62,965 bases of DNA from JAGXLP01 sp964649445 (GCA_964649445.1 CAZYPS010000004.1:1-62965), one strand, 5' to 3'. Shown: positions 16,788 through 26,577, numbered from the stretch's first letter. The notes: generated from the letters alone by a model not told the origin. Made by a program: numbers and translations.

Positions 16788-17403
16788 TGCTACCCCTGAT
16801 CTGAATTAAATTGTCTCTCGGTCCCGGAACCGAACCTTTTAGAACCAAAAGATCATCACCAGGATCGGTCTTTAGTACTTCCAGGTTTTGAATCGTAACA
16901 GTCTCGTTGCCCGTCCTTCCCGGCAACTTTTGTCCTTTAAGTACTCTTCCGGGCTCAACACACATACCAATAGAACCGGGCTTTCTGTGAAAACGCGAGC
17001 CATGGGTATCGGGTCCACCCGAAAAATTCCAGCGCTTTACAACTCCCTGAAACCCTTTTCCTTTAGAGTTACCGGTTACGTCAACGGTTTCACCTTTTTC
17101 AAATTGCTCCACAGACACCTCGTCACCCGACTCGTAGTCCTCAGGATTTTCAACTCGATATTCCACCAAGTACTTTTTCGGCTGGACATTGTACTTGTCG
17201 AAATGACCCTTCATTGGCTTGGTTAACTTTTCCTTTTCAGTATCCTTGTAACCTAACTGAACGCTTTTGTAGCCATCATTCTCGAGGGTTTTTACCTGCA
17301 CAACCACCGCGGGTTCGGACTTTATTACCGTAGCACCCACAGAAGCACCTGTTTCCGTAAAGTACTGAGTCATTCCTACTTTTTCCCCTAACGTCCCTAA
17401 CAT
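16780..17403 (-). CDS. rplC: 50S ribosomal protein L3
   Basis: 207 residues with GTLGEKVGMTQ at the start and the KGFQGVVKRWNFSGGPDTHG extension that reaches towards the peptidyl-transferase centre. First large-subunit gene after rpsJ, with a 39-base gap. Confidence 0.98.
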   Translation of the reverse strand: MLGTLGEKVGMTQYFTETGASVGATVIKSEPAVVVQVKTLENDGYKSVQLGYKDTEKEKLTKPMKGHFDKYNVQPKKYLVEYRVENPEDYESGDEVSVEQFEKGETVDVTGNSKGKGFQGVVKRWNFSGGPDTHGSRFHRKPGSIGMCVEPGRVLKGQKLPGRTGNETVTIQNLEVLKTDPGDDLLVLKGSVPGPRDNLIQIRGSND

Positions 17404-17442
17404 TTTGTGAACCTCCCAGTTAGTCTAATCAAAATTTAACTT

Positions 17443-17751
17443 TTACAGTTTGATCTCGACGTCGATGCCGGTCGGTAGTTCTATATCCATTAATGCATTT
17501 ATCGTCTCCGAGGTCGGTTCCTGTATATCGATTAATCGGTTATGAATCCGCCGCTCAAAGTGCTCCATAGATGTCTTGTTCACATGAGGTGATCGAAGAA
17601 CAGTATACAGTTTTCTCTCGGTTGGAAGCGGCACCGGACCAGAAATCTTCGCCCTGGTTTCCTCCGCAGTCGCCACTATCTTCTCAACTGACTTGTCAAC
17701 CAACTCGTGGTCGTATCCTTTTAACTTTATTCTTATTTTTTCTCTTGCCAT
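17443..17751 (-). CDS. rpsJ: 30S ribosomal protein S10
   Basis: 102 residues with IRIKLKGYDHELVDKS and the SPHVNKTSMEHFE motif. S10 is also the NusB partner (NusE) in antitermination. It starts two bases after fusA, so the S10 cluster has no promoter gap from the str genes, and tuf is absent between them. Confidence 0.98.
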   Translation of the reverse strand: MAREKIRIKLKGYDHELVDKSVEKIVATAEETRAKISGPVPLPTERKLYTVLRSPHVNKTSMEHFERRIHNRLIDIQEPTSETINALMDIELPTGIDVEIKL

Positions 17752-17753
17752 TT

Positions 17754-19883
17754 TTAATAACCTCGTTTATTTAAGATTTCCTCCTTTACTTTCCCCGGTA
17801 CTTCTTGGTAATGAGAAAAACTTAATGAATAAGTACCCCGACCTCTCGTAATCGAACGAAGTCTCGTAGCGTAACCAAACGACTCAGCAAGTGGTAGCTT
17901 GAACTCAACCAGTTGAATTCCTTCACGGCTCTCTATTCCAGTCACTTCCCCTCGACGTTTGGAAATATCCTCCATCACGTCACCTACATGATCTCCGGGC
18001 ACGAATACCTCTCCCTCCATTATCGGTTCAAGCAATATTGAATTTCCCTTGAGGGCTCGGGTAGTTGCCCGCGAGCCTGCTGCTTTGAAGGCCATATCGG
18101 AAGAATCCACGGGGTGATGGGCGCCGTCGTAAAGAGTGGCTTTTACATCAGTTACTGAATAACCAGCTAACTGTCCATTTCCGAGTGACTCTTCAATACC
18201 GTCCTTAACGGATTTAATGTATTCCTTTGGAACCCTTCCCTCTTTAACCTCGTTTTCGAATTCGACGCCGGCACCTCTCTTGAGCGGTTCGAAGTGAACC
18301 TTGACCCGGGCGTACTGTCCCCTTCCACCGGACTGTTTGGCAAATTCTTCGTCGATATCGGAATCCGTCCGAAGTGTCTCTCTATACGTAACGTTGGGCT
18401 TTCCTACGAGCGCTTCCACATTGAATTCCTCTTTAAGCCTTCTCGTTAGAATCTCCAGGTGTAGTTCACCCATGCCTGAAATTATCGTCTGATTGGTATC
18501 CGGATCGTTCTCAACCTTAAAAGTCGGATCCTCCTTGGCAAGTTTCTGGATGGCTTCGTTCAGCCGGCTTTCATCAGCCTCTTTCCGGGGCTCTATAGAT
18601 ACGGAGATAACCGGCTCGGGAAAGTCAATTCGCTGAAGAACTATAGGATCATCTTTACTGCAAAGAGTTTCACCGGTTGAAGTGTGATCAGGACCGACCA
18701 CAGCTACAATATCCCCAGCTTTGGCTTTTTCCACTCTTTCCCGACGGTTCGCATGCATGTGAAACATCCGAGATACCCTTTCCGAGTTTTCCGAGTTCGG
18801 GTTATATACGTTATCTCCTTCCTCAAGAGTTCCGGAGTAGATTCTCAAATAAATAAGGGTTCCGGTATACTGATCCGTTGTAACCTTGAATGCCAGACTT
18901 GCAAGCGGTTCTTCCGGGGAAGGATATCTTTTAAGCTTCTCGCCGTCTTCATCTCCATTTACTCTGTAGCCTTCAACCGCAGGTACGTCGTTCGGGCTAG
19001 GCAGATAATCGACGACAGCATCCAGAACGGGCTGGATTCCTACGTTTTTCAGAGCCGAACCACCAAGAACTGGCACACACGAACCTACTATAGTGGCCCT
19101 CCTTATAGCACGGACGAGCAGATCCCTGGGAATTTCTTCCTCTTCAAGGTACTTCATCATAAGCTCGTCGTCGTACTCGGCGGCCTTCTCAATAAGATCT
19201 TCTCTCCAACTTTCAGCTTTACCCTTAACATTGTCCGGAATCGGATTTCGTTCGTATTCCGCCCCTTTAGTCTCTTGATCCCAGGTCATCAATGACGGAT
19301 TTATAAGATCAACCATTCCAACCAACTCGTCCGACTCGTCCCTATAAGCTAATTGGAGCGGCAGGGTGGTTACCCCTAACCGCTCTTCAATCATTTCTAT
19401 CGTCTTGTCGTACCGAGATTCTGTCCTATCAAGCTTATTAACAAAGGCAATCCTCGGCACGTTATACCTATCCGCCTGGCGCCAGACCTTCTCGGACTGG
19501 GATTCGACCATTTCCACACCGGAGAAAAGTGCCACCGCTCCATCCAGGACTCGGAGCGATCTTTCTACTTCAGCAGTAAAATCCACGTGCCCAGGTGTGT
19601 CAATTATGTTAATCTGATGGTCCTGCCAGAAACAGGTCGTAGCGGCAGAGGTAATCGTTATCCCTCGTTCTTTTTCCTGATCCATCCAGTCCATCTCGGC
19701 GTCCCCGTCGTGGACTTCTCCGATCTTATATGTCCGACCGGAGTAATAAAGCATTCTTTCCGTTGCCGTAGTCTTCCCTGCATCGATATGCGCCATGATA
19801 CCGATGTTCCGCATCTCCTCAAGATCCTCGTCACGAATTTCTTCGTCCACGAGCTCGTCTGATTTCTGCTTCGTTTTTATCAT
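17754..19883 (-). CDS. fusA: Elongation factor G
   Basis: 709 residues. The GTPase catalyses tRNA-mRNA translocation. G motifs: AHIDAGKTT (G1), DTPGHVDF (G3) and NKLD (G4), followed by the domain II-V architecture ending in EF-G C-terminal segments (SDMAFKAAGS, PVMEGEVFVPGDHVGDV-like). Lies between rpsG and rpsJ. Confidence 0.98.
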   Translation of the reverse strand: MIKTKQKSDELVDEEIRDEDLEEMRNIGIMAHIDAGKTTATERMLYYSGRTYKIGEVHDGDAEMDWMDQEKERGITITSAATTCFWQDHQINIIDTPGHVDFTAEVERSLRVLDGAVALFSGVEMVESQSEKVWRQADRYNVPRIAFVNKLDRTESRYDKTIEMIEERLGVTTLPLQLAYRDESDELVGMVDLINPSLMTWDQETKGAEYERNPIPDNVKGKAESWREDLIEKAAEYDDELMMKYLEEEEIPRDLLVRAIRRATIVGSCVPVLGGSALKNVGIQPVLDAVVDYLPSPNDVPAVEGYRVNGDEDGEKLKRYPSPEEPLASLAFKVTTDQYTGTLIYLRIYSGTLEEGDNVYNPNSENSERVSRMFHMHANRRERVEKAKAGDIVAVVGPDHTSTGETLCSKDDPIVLQRIDFPEPVISVSIEPRKEADESRLNEAIQKLAKEDPTFKVENDPDTNQTIISGMGELHLEILTRRLKEEFNVEALVGKPNVTYRETLRTDSDIDEEFAKQSGGRGQYARVKVHFEPLKRGAGVEFENEVKEGRVPKEYIKSVKDGIEESLGNGQLAGYSVTDVKATLYDGAHHPVDSSDMAFKAAGSRATTRALKGNSILLEPIMEGEVFVPGDHVGDVMEDISKRRGEVTGIESREGIQLVEFKLPLAESFGYATRLRSITRGRGTYSLSFSHYQEVPGKVKEEILNKRGY

Positions 19884-19931
19884 AATTTTAATTCCCTATA
19901 AATTCCTAGAAGTACCTAAAATACACAAAAC

Positions 19932-19954
19932 CCTTTCTCAATTAGATAGAAAGG
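19932..19954 (-). other. Intergenic hairpin between rpsG and fusA
   Basis: CCTTTCT and AGAAAGG form a 7-bp stem with a 9-base loop inside the 114-base rpsG-fusA gap, the longest gap within the ribosomal cluster. On the transcribed strand it is followed by GTTTTG. It could be a processing site or weak attenuator. Confidence 0.35.
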
Positions 19955-19997
19955 ACTTTATGGAGATAAACCGGACTAATTTCGAATCGCCGAAGAA

Positions 19998-20456
19998 TTA
20001 CCAGCGATAATGGGCAAAGGCCTTATTTGCCTCTGCACGTCGGTGGGATTCAAGCTTTCTTTCGTAAGCTTCCCCTTCCTTGCTGCTGGCCAATATGATC
20101 TCATTTGCCAGACGCTCTTCCATCCGGGGTTCGTTCCTCGATGAAGCAACATCAACCAACCAACGGAAGGAAAGCGCAACCTGTCTATCCGATGAAACTT
20201 CGTAGGGAACCTGATAATTCGCCCCTCCAACTCTTCGGCTCCTAGTTTCTAGTTCGGGCGATATATTATCTATCGCTTCCCTGAAAACTTTGACACCAGG
20301 CTCTCCTTCTCTCTCTTCAATTAGAGAAAAAGCCTTATAGATAATTTTATATGCAAGGTTCTTATTCCCGTCTTGCATAATATAGTTCGCGAACTTCCCT
20401 ACCAGCTTGCTACCGTGCTTAATATCTTGTTTTACGTCACGTCCAGGCAATCCCAT
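19998..20456 (-). CDS. rpsG: 30S ribosomal protein S7
   Basis: 152 residues with LVGKFANYIMQDGNKNLAYKI and the RRVGGANYQVPYEV hairpin that contacts E-site tRNA. S7 starts assembly of the 30S head. It follows rpsL by 12 bases. Confidence 0.98.
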   Translation of the reverse strand: MGLPGRDVKQDIKHGSKLVGKFANYIMQDGNKNLAYKIIYKAFSLIEEREGEPGVKVFREAIDNISPELETRSRRVGGANYQVPYEVSSDRQVALSFRWLVDVASSRNEPRMEERLANEIILASSKEGEAYERKLESHRRAEANKAFAHYRW

Positions 20457-20468
20457 TACTCCATCCTC

Positions 20469-20840
20469 CTAACTCGGCTTCTTTGTTCCATATTTAGACC
20501 GACCTTGTTTTCGTCCTTCTACACCTGTTACATCGTAAGCTCCGCGAACAATATGATATCTGACTCCCGGTAAATCCTTAACACGACCTCCCCTGACTAA
20601 TACAACTGCGTGTTCCTGCAACTCGTGTCCTTCACCAGGGATGTATGCAGTAACTTCTTTACCGTTACTCAAACGAACTCGGGCAACTTTTCTCAACGCC
20701 GAGTTCGGCTTTTTCGGGGTTCGTGTGTATACCCTCGTTACTACTCCTCGTTTCTGGGGACAACCATCCAGAGCCCGGGAGCTGGTTTTCTTCTTTTTAC
20801 TAGACCTACCTTTCCTCACTAACTGATTAATCGTCGGCAT
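20469..20840 (-). CDS. rpsL: 30S ribosomal protein S12
   Basis: 123 residues with TPKKPNSALRK and GGRVKDLPGVRYHIVRG, the two loops in the decoding centre where streptomycin-resistance changes occur; the wild-type lysines are present. First gene after the consensus promoter. Confidence 0.98.
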   Translation of the reverse strand: MPTINQLVRKGRSSKKKKTSSRALDGCPQKRGVVTRVYTRTPKKPNSALRKVARVRLSNGKEVTAYIPGEGHELQEHAVVLVRGGRVKDLPGVRYHIVRGAYDVTGVEGRKQGRSKYGTKKPS

Positions 20841-20873
20841 ATCGTCTTCTCATCACTCCTATAAGTGCCAGAA

Positions 20874-20902
20874 ATTATAAGCTAGCCCCTTTTTATTGTC
20901 AA
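20874..20902 (-). promoter_or_regulatory. Perfect consensus sigma-A promoter of the ribosomal cluster
   Basis: On the minus strand TTGACA (20897-20902) and TATAAT (20874-20879) are both perfect matches with a 17-base spacer. The -35 box contains the rpoC stop codon (TGA, 20899-20901). The start site would be near 20867, leaving a short leader before rpsL. Confidence 0.9.
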
Positions 20903-23900
20903 GCTGACTTAGAATCCACGGGACTTAGCTCACCTTCCTCTTCTTCTCTCTCGTCCCGGTCTTCTTCCTCCGGCAATTCCTCTTCTTCAATTACTTCTTC
21001 GTCCTTGAAACCAGTTCCTACCGAAACCTTCTTTCCTACAATTATATTGGGTTTCAGTCCTTTTAATTCATCGGACTGACCGCTTAAAGCAGCATTGGTA
21101 AGTGCTGAAGTAGTTCTTTGGAACGAAGCTGCAGAAAGCCAACCTTTGGTTTTAAGAGCTGACTTGGATATTCTCAGAAGCTGTCGGTCCGCTTCGGGAA
21201 GCTGGAATTCTTTTACCCGTAATTCCCTAATTTCGCCGTCCAATATCACAGGAATGATCTCTACACCCGATTCCGTCGCGTACTGCAGCACGTTATCCGT
21301 AACAGTTTCTCCTTCCTTCGCTATCAGCCGCTTACCCCTCTTTACGTCTTCTGCTATTTCTCTGCCCAGTACTTCCCTTCGATTTTCTCTAACTTTCTCG
21401 TTCTTTACCCGTAACTCTTCTACCACATTTCTAAATTCTTCCAGGGTTATCAATTCGTTTTGAGTCAGGTCAGAATCTCCTCGGTCACTCACAATGACAT
21501 TATTCAACATCTGAGCAATAATTATCTCGACGTGAGTATCGTTGATGTCTACTCCCTGACTCTTGTAGACCTTTTGGATTTCCGTAAGTAAATATTCATA
21601 GGTTCTTTCCACTCCCGCCTTGTCAAGAAGATTGTGAGGCGGAATTACTCCCTTGGAGAGTTGTTCACCGGGTTTGACTTTATCTCCAAGATCCACTACG
21701 GGGGAATGAGTGATATCTACTTCTTCGCGATATCGATAAGTAACACGTGCGAAATCATCACTCACTTCGTCGACTGCATCGATAATCAGCCTCCGATCTG
21801 CCGGCCTATCGAGTGAGAAGAGTGTTTTGCCTTTTTTTACCTCTTCTCCATCCACGACTTCCGGAATCATGGCTTCTGAAAGCGGAATCCTCTTCCGACC
21901 ATCCTCAGGCTGGAATATAATCACAGAATTATCAGCAACTATTAAAACGCCTGACTTATCGGCCGTTAGTTTGTTAGAACTCTTCAGATCAATGAGCTTC
22001 TCGCCCTCTTCAACCCCCTCGCCCTCTTCGACCAGCGGTTTTGCCATTGGAGGTATGAGATGGTCCACGACGTTACCTTCATCATCAGTTAGCGAAATTA
22101 ACCGTTTGGCTCTATCTATTTCCTCAATAGTCCCGCTTTTCTTGGCAAATACCTGATCAAGTTCGACTTGGTCCGAGAGGATATCTCCCTTTTCTACTAC
22201 GTCGCCGGACTCTTTTTCGATCTCCAAACCGTCGGGCAACTCGTAGTAGGCATCCGATCGACTCATCAAAAGATACATAACTATCTGCCCCTCTTCCTCT
22301 ACTATACGAACCGTTCCGGCGTGGGGACTAGTATTATCGACTATATCTGAAAGGTTAGCCTCCTCATCGGGTTCCACCAGACAAAGTGGCGAGGGAACTG
22401 TTAGATCTTGAGGTTCCCCTTCAATTTCTACCCTCTTACCTTCTTCCGTATCGGTCATCTCCATGATATGGCCTTCGATATCCGTGATCGTAGCCTGAGC
22501 ACTCTTGGTCGTCTTTCGAGCTTCAAATAACTCTTCCGCTCGGGGAAGACCCTGGGTAATATCCTCTCCAGCAACACCACCAGAGTGGAAAGTCCTCATG
22601 GTCAACTGAGTTCCAGGCTCACCGATGGACTGAGCTGCAATTATTCCTGCAGCCTCTCCCCTGTCCACCAATTCGTGATTCGACAGGTCCATGCCATAAC
22701 ATTGCTGACATACACCTTTTTCGGTCTCGCAAGTCACTGGCGACCTTACCACAATTCGTGGTCGAACCGTGATCTCTTCTATTTCACTGGCCTCCAGTTT
22801 ATCTCTAACTACCGGACCGATAACCTCGTCCCTCTCTACGATTACTTTGCCGGTTTCCGGCTCACGTACGTCTTCAAGGCTGTTTGTCCCAATTATCTTC
22901 TCAAGTCCGTCACCGGAAAGTTCAACCGTTACTTTTTTGTTTTCCAGGCGGGACGCGAGTTCCTTGTCAATTAACTCTCCTTCTTCTCCCATTATTGCTC
23001 CATCGGCGGGATCAATAACAGGTTCAGCTAGAGTCCGGCCATAGACCCTTTCCTTAATACCTTCCATCAGTTCTCCGCCGTCATACCTCAGTGGATCTAT
23101 TTCGAGCCCCCTATTGGTACCGCAGTCCGATTCACGTACAACGATATTCGAAACGGCTTCAACAAGTCTTCTAGTCAGATAACCAGAGTCAGCCGTCTTC
23201 AGGGCAGTATCAGCAGTACCTTTCCGCCCTCCGTGAGTCGAGATAAAGTATTCCATCATGTCCAACCCTTCCCGGAAGTTCGACTTTACAGGCATCTCGA
23301 TGACATCGCCTGAAGGATCAGCCATTAGACCACGCATACCCGCCAACTGCTTAACCTGATCGGCACTACCTCGAGCCCCGGACCCGACCATCATCTGGAG
23401 AGAGTTGAATTTGTTCTCCTCGAAGTTATCCATCGTGACTTCCTCGACCTCGTCCACGGTCTCGTGCCAGATATCCTCTATCGAGGAGGATCTTTCGTCT
23501 TCAGAAGCCAATCCTCGTTCAAACATCTCGTTTACCTCTCTAACCCTATCCATAGCCCGTTCGAGGATAGCATCTTTTTCTTCCGGCTCGAGACAATCGG
23601 TCGTGGAAATGGTTAAGGCCGACTGAGTTGCTTCCGAGAAGCCGAGTTCCTTCAAGTCATCCAGCAAACTAACAACCCGGTCATTACCATAGTTTTCGTA
23701 AACTTTCATCAAAAGATCCGAAATATCGGAAGATTCGAACCTTTTATCGTAATTCCTGAGATCCGGCGGGAATAACTCGTTCAACTTTGCTCTACCGAGG
23801 GTAGTATCGACTATCTCTCCGTCGATCCTTATCTTTATGGGAGCGTGTAAGCTAATAATATCATTTTCGTGAGCCCTTTTCGCTTCCTGGAGACTGGCAA

Positions 23901-25887
23901 AGAACTTGTCTTTGCCCTTCCCTTCTTCGTCTATCTCAGTGAGATAATAGTAGGCATAAATCTGGTCCTGAGTCGGCTTGGTAAGTGGCCCTCCATAAGC
24001 AGGTGAAAGCAGGTTTTTCGACGAGAGCATAATGTCTCGCGATTCGCTCATCGCTTCCCTCGTCAGCGGAATATGAATGGCCATCTGATCGCCATCAAAG
24101 TCTGCGTTATAAGGTGGACAGACGTGAGGGTGAATATGTATCGCGTCCCCGTCAACCAGTTTTGGTTCAAAAGCCTCAATGCCCAGCCTGTGAAGCGTCG
24201 GAGCCCGGTTGAGCAGGACCGGTCTCTCTTTCAGCAATTCTTCCAGGTAATTCCAAACGTCGGGCATTTTACCCGCGAGGGCCTTGTTCTTTACTTCGTT
24301 GTAATCCGAATAAGTGGTATCATCAAGATACCTGGTAACAAACGGCTTGAAAAGTTCCAAGGCCATCTTCTTCGGTACACCACATTCCCAGAGCTTCAAC
24401 TCGGGGTCAACCACGATAACCGCCCGGCCTGAATAGTCAACTCGCCTGCCAAGCAGGTTCCGCCTTAATCTTCCGTGCTTGCCCGATATTCTGTCGGAAA
24501 GAGATTTAAGTGGACGATCGTCCTTTCCTCTGATGGGGGTATTCTTCTTTTCATTATGTATTATCGCGTCTACTGACTCCTGGAGCATCCGGCGTTCATT
24601 CCTGAGAATGACCTCGGGAGCACCCATATCTTCCAGCCGCTTAAGTCTGTTGTTTCTGTTGATAATCCTGCGATAAAGGTCATTTAGATCGGTGGTGGCA
24701 AATTTCCCACCCTCCAGGTGGACTATCGGCCTGAGGTCAGGAGGAAGTACTGGTATCGCATTCAGAGCAATGTAACTTGCCTTATTCCCAGAATCCCGGA
24801 GCTTCTCGACTACACTAAGCCTTTTGGATAACTTGTTTTTTGCGGTTTTCGAAGTTTCTTTCTTTAATCTGTTGCTGAGCGATTGGCTTAGTTCTTCCAG
24901 GTCGATGTTCTCTAGCAAACCTTTTATCCCTTTTGCTCCAGTATAAGCTGAAAAGCCGGCAGGATAGACTCTCTCGTAAGCTTCCTTCTCGAGTTGAGCG
25001 ATCTTTTGCCCAACTTCCAGCGGCACTTCTTCCTCGTTTTCCACGGAGGTAACTAAAAAAGCGAGGTTGTCGACTTCTTCCTGGGCGGGTTCCGACTCTA
25101 TTTCGTCCCCATAACGAGATTTCGCCATCTCGTGGAAGGTTTCCGAGCAAACTTCTCCTACCGGAGTTTCTGCTATAAGATCACCTTCTTCGACTTCATC
25201 CCCGTCACTAACCTCGAGAATCACATCTTCCGCTACGGGAAATTCTTCTTCCCCTACCGAAATCACGGCAATTCCTTCTCCGTTCTGTAACTTCTTGTGA
25301 TCTATAGATACTTCTCCATCTTCGCTTGCGGTGATCTTCGGGGCGTCATTTATTACCATCCCGTTTTCCGTTTCGAAATCAAGATGCCTGGAGAGTATTT
25401 CTAATTGAGAACTATAAAGACGCTCGCCTTCCCTTACCTTGTCGTCTTCGGAAGACGTAACAATAGAAATATCCTCAAGCGTCGTCTCCGCTTCGTAGTA
25501 AGCTATTTTCCTCAGAGTCTTCTTCTTTATGTCTAAAAGCTTGCTCAGCGGACTGGATATTCCCTTGAGAAACCAAAAATGAATAACGGGACTTGCAAGT
25601 TCGATGTGGCCCATGTTTTTTCGCCTGACCGAAGAATCAGTAACCAGGACACCACATTTCTCGCAAGTTATACCTTCGTATTTCTTTCCTTCGTATTTAC
25701 CGCAGGCACACTTATAATCCTCTTCTGGGCCGAAAATCTCCTCTGCGTATAAACCACCCTTTTCGGGTTTATGAGTTCTATAATTTATCGTCTCGGATTC
25801 AGTAACTTCACCGTGAGACCACCTTCTGATCTCTTCCGGCGAAGCAAACATCAACTTTACTTCCTCGATATCGTCACCCGACAACAT
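20899..25887 (-). CDS. rpoC: DNA-directed RNA polymerase subunit beta-prime (expanded)
   Basis: 1662 residues against about 1200-1400 in most bacteria. The first zinc site is CACG...CEKC (Cys60, 62, 75, 78). The catalytic NADFDGD magnesium motif is intact, and the second zinc site includes CETEKGVCQQC. About 190 extra residues lie between the N-terminal clamp (ending near YYEAETTL) and the VLPPDLRP motif. About 200 more lie between GLPRAEELFEAR and the C-terminal YLLTEIQKVYKSQG segment; both stretches look like repeated small barrel units rich in Glu and Asp. The tail is acidic. rpoB is not upstream: the preceding 411 bases are non-coding. Confidence 0.98.
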   Translation of the reverse strand: MLSGDDIEEVKLMFASPEEIRRWSHGEVTESETINYRTHKPEKGGLYAEEIFGPEEDYKCACGKYEGKKYEGITCEKCGVLVTDSSVRRKNMGHIELASPVIHFWFLKGISSPLSKLLDIKKKTLRKIAYYEAETTLEDISIVTSSEDDKVREGERLYSSQLEILSRHLDFETENGMVINDAPKITASEDGEVSIDHKKLQNGEGIAVISVGEEEFPVAEDVILEVSDGDEVEEGDLIAETPVGEVCSETFHEMAKSRYGDEIESEPAQEEVDNLAFLVTSVENEEEVPLEVGQKIAQLEKEAYERVYPAGFSAYTGAKGIKGLLENIDLEELSQSLSNRLKKETSKTAKNKLSKRLSVVEKLRDSGNKASYIALNAIPVLPPDLRPIVHLEGGKFATTDLNDLYRRIINRNNRLKRLEDMGAPEVILRNERRMLQESVDAIIHNEKKNTPIRGKDDRPLKSLSDRISGKHGRLRRNLLGRRVDYSGRAVIVVDPELKLWECGVPKKMALELFKPFVTRYLDDTTYSDYNEVKNKALAGKMPDVWNYLEELLKERPVLLNRAPTLHRLGIEAFEPKLVDGDAIHIHPHVCPPYNADFDGDQMAIHIPLTREAMSESRDIMLSSKNLLSPAYGGPLTKPTQDQIYAYYYLTEIDEEGKGKDKFFASLQEAKRAHENDIISLHAPIKIRIDGEIVDTTLGRAKLNELFPPDLRNYDKRFESSDISDLLMKVYENYGNDRVVSLLDDLKELGFSEATQSALTISTTDCLEPEEKDAILERAMDRVREVNEMFERGLASEDERSSSIEDIWHETVDEVEEVTMDNFEENKFNSLQMMVGSGARGSADQVKQLAGMRGLMADPSGDVIEMPVKSNFREGLDMMEYFISTHGGRKGTADTALKTADSGYLTRRLVEAVSNIVVRESDCGTNRGLEIDPLRYDGGELMEGIKERVYGRTLAEPVIDPADGAIMGEEGELIDKELASRLENKKVTVELSGDGLEKIIGTNSLEDVREPETGKVIVERDEVIGPVVRDKLEASEIEEITVRPRIVVRSPVTCETEKGVCQQCYGMDLSNHELVDRGEAAGIIAAQSIGEPGTQLTMRTFHSGGVAGEDITQGLPRAEELFEARKTTKSAQATITDIEGHIMEMTDTEEGKRVEIEGEPQDLTVPSPLCLVEPDEEANLSDIVDNTSPHAGTVRIVEEEGQIVMYLLMSRSDAYYELPDGLEIEKESGDVVEKGDILSDQVELDQVFAKKSGTIEEIDRAKRLISLTDDEGNVVDHLIPPMAKPLVEEGEGVEEGEKLIDLKSSNKLTADKSGVLIVADNSVIIFQPEDGRKRIPLSEAMIPEVVDGEEVKKGKTLFSLDRPADRRLIIDAVDEVSDDFARVTYRYREEVDITHSPVVDLGDKVKPGEQLSKGVIPPHNLLDKAGVERTYEYLLTEIQKVYKSQGVDINDTHVEIIIAQMLNNVIVSDRGDSDLTQNELITLEEFRNVVEELRVKNEKVRENRREVLGREIAEDVKRGKRLIAKEGETVTDNVLQYATESGVEIIPVILDGEIRELRVKEFQLPEADRQLLRISKSALKTKGWLSAASFQRTTSALTNAALSGQSDELKGLKPNIIVGKKVSVGTGFKDEEVIEEEELPEEEDRDEREEEEGELSPVDSKSA

Positions 25888-26298
25888 CCGTAATCACCTC
25901 GCTACTAATGATAGAACCAACCAGTCGACAGGAATCTTTACATGACAATATAGCCATAAAGTAAGGCACCTTAAGAGTTATGAATTTGCTTATCAGGTCA
26001 GACTGAAGAATACAGCGTTAAATTCAGAGCCCCACTAAGATAATTTTCATCCAGGATATATCAAAAATTTGTTTAACCCCGATCAATAATTCGGTTTTGA
26101 TGAATGTAGGAAAGCCTTACAGTCTATTAAGTGATACGGTTCTCCTATTCGTGATGTTGCGAGGAAAACGTGAAAAGAACCCAAAAAATACCCCTAGTTA
26201 AACTTAATTTTAATTAAGGCTTAGTGGAGTTCCTTTAAACCCCTCCACCCCTGACCGGGAAACCGAAAAATCTATTACTCAAAGTCAGCAATTTCCAG
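25888..26298. other. 411-base non-coding region upstream of rpoC
   Basis: No credible reading frame on either strand and no trace of rpoB, rplL or rplJ. It holds a candidate rpoC promoter (26037-26064), giving a leader of about 140 bases, and an AT-rich palindromic stretch near 26200-26216. I see no known structured RNA. Confidence 0.6.
26037..26064 (-). promoter_or_regulatory. Candidate promoter for rpoC
   Basis: Minus strand TTGATA (26059-26064), 16-base spacer, TATCTT (26037-26042). It is the best-scoring pair I could find by eye upstream of rpoC; alternatives nearer the gene (TATATT around 25950) have poorer -35 boxes. Confidence 0.35.
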
Positions 26299-26577
26299 TT
26301 AATCTTTTTTCTGATTATCTCCCTTCTGACCACTCTTTCCCGCCTCACTATTCCCTTCTTTTATATCGTTACTGCCATTCCCTTTATAACTATTATCTCC
26401 GTAATCGGTTCTGTAAAAACCACTACCTTTAAACCGAATTCCAACACTTGAAATAACCCTTTCCGTTTCCCCGGATCCACAAACCTTACACTCAGGTGCT
26501 TCGTCCTTCTCACCATTTCTTTGCAGGACCTTGAAGGTATTTTCACATTCCGTACAACGATACTTATATAAGGGCAT
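26299..26577 (-). CDS. FmdB-family zinc-ribbon protein
   Basis: 92 residues. The N-terminal ribbon MPLYKYRCTECENTF...CKVCG with the VISSVGIRFKGSGFY segment is the FmdB putative regulatory domain. The C-terminal third is low complexity (Gly, Ser, Asn, Lys). Function is unproven for the family as a whole. Preceded by a good SD (GGAGAGGTGGAG) and its own promoter after pcrA. Confidence 0.85.
   Translation of the reverse strand: MPLYKYRCTECENTFKVLQRNGEKDEAPECKVCGSGETERVISSVGIRFKGSGFYRTDYGDNSYKGNGSNDIKEGNSEAGKSGQKGDNQKKD

Noticed and set aside
25888..26298. Degraded rpoB or rplL upstream of rpoC
   Set aside because: No frame on either strand gives recognisable fragments of these proteins.
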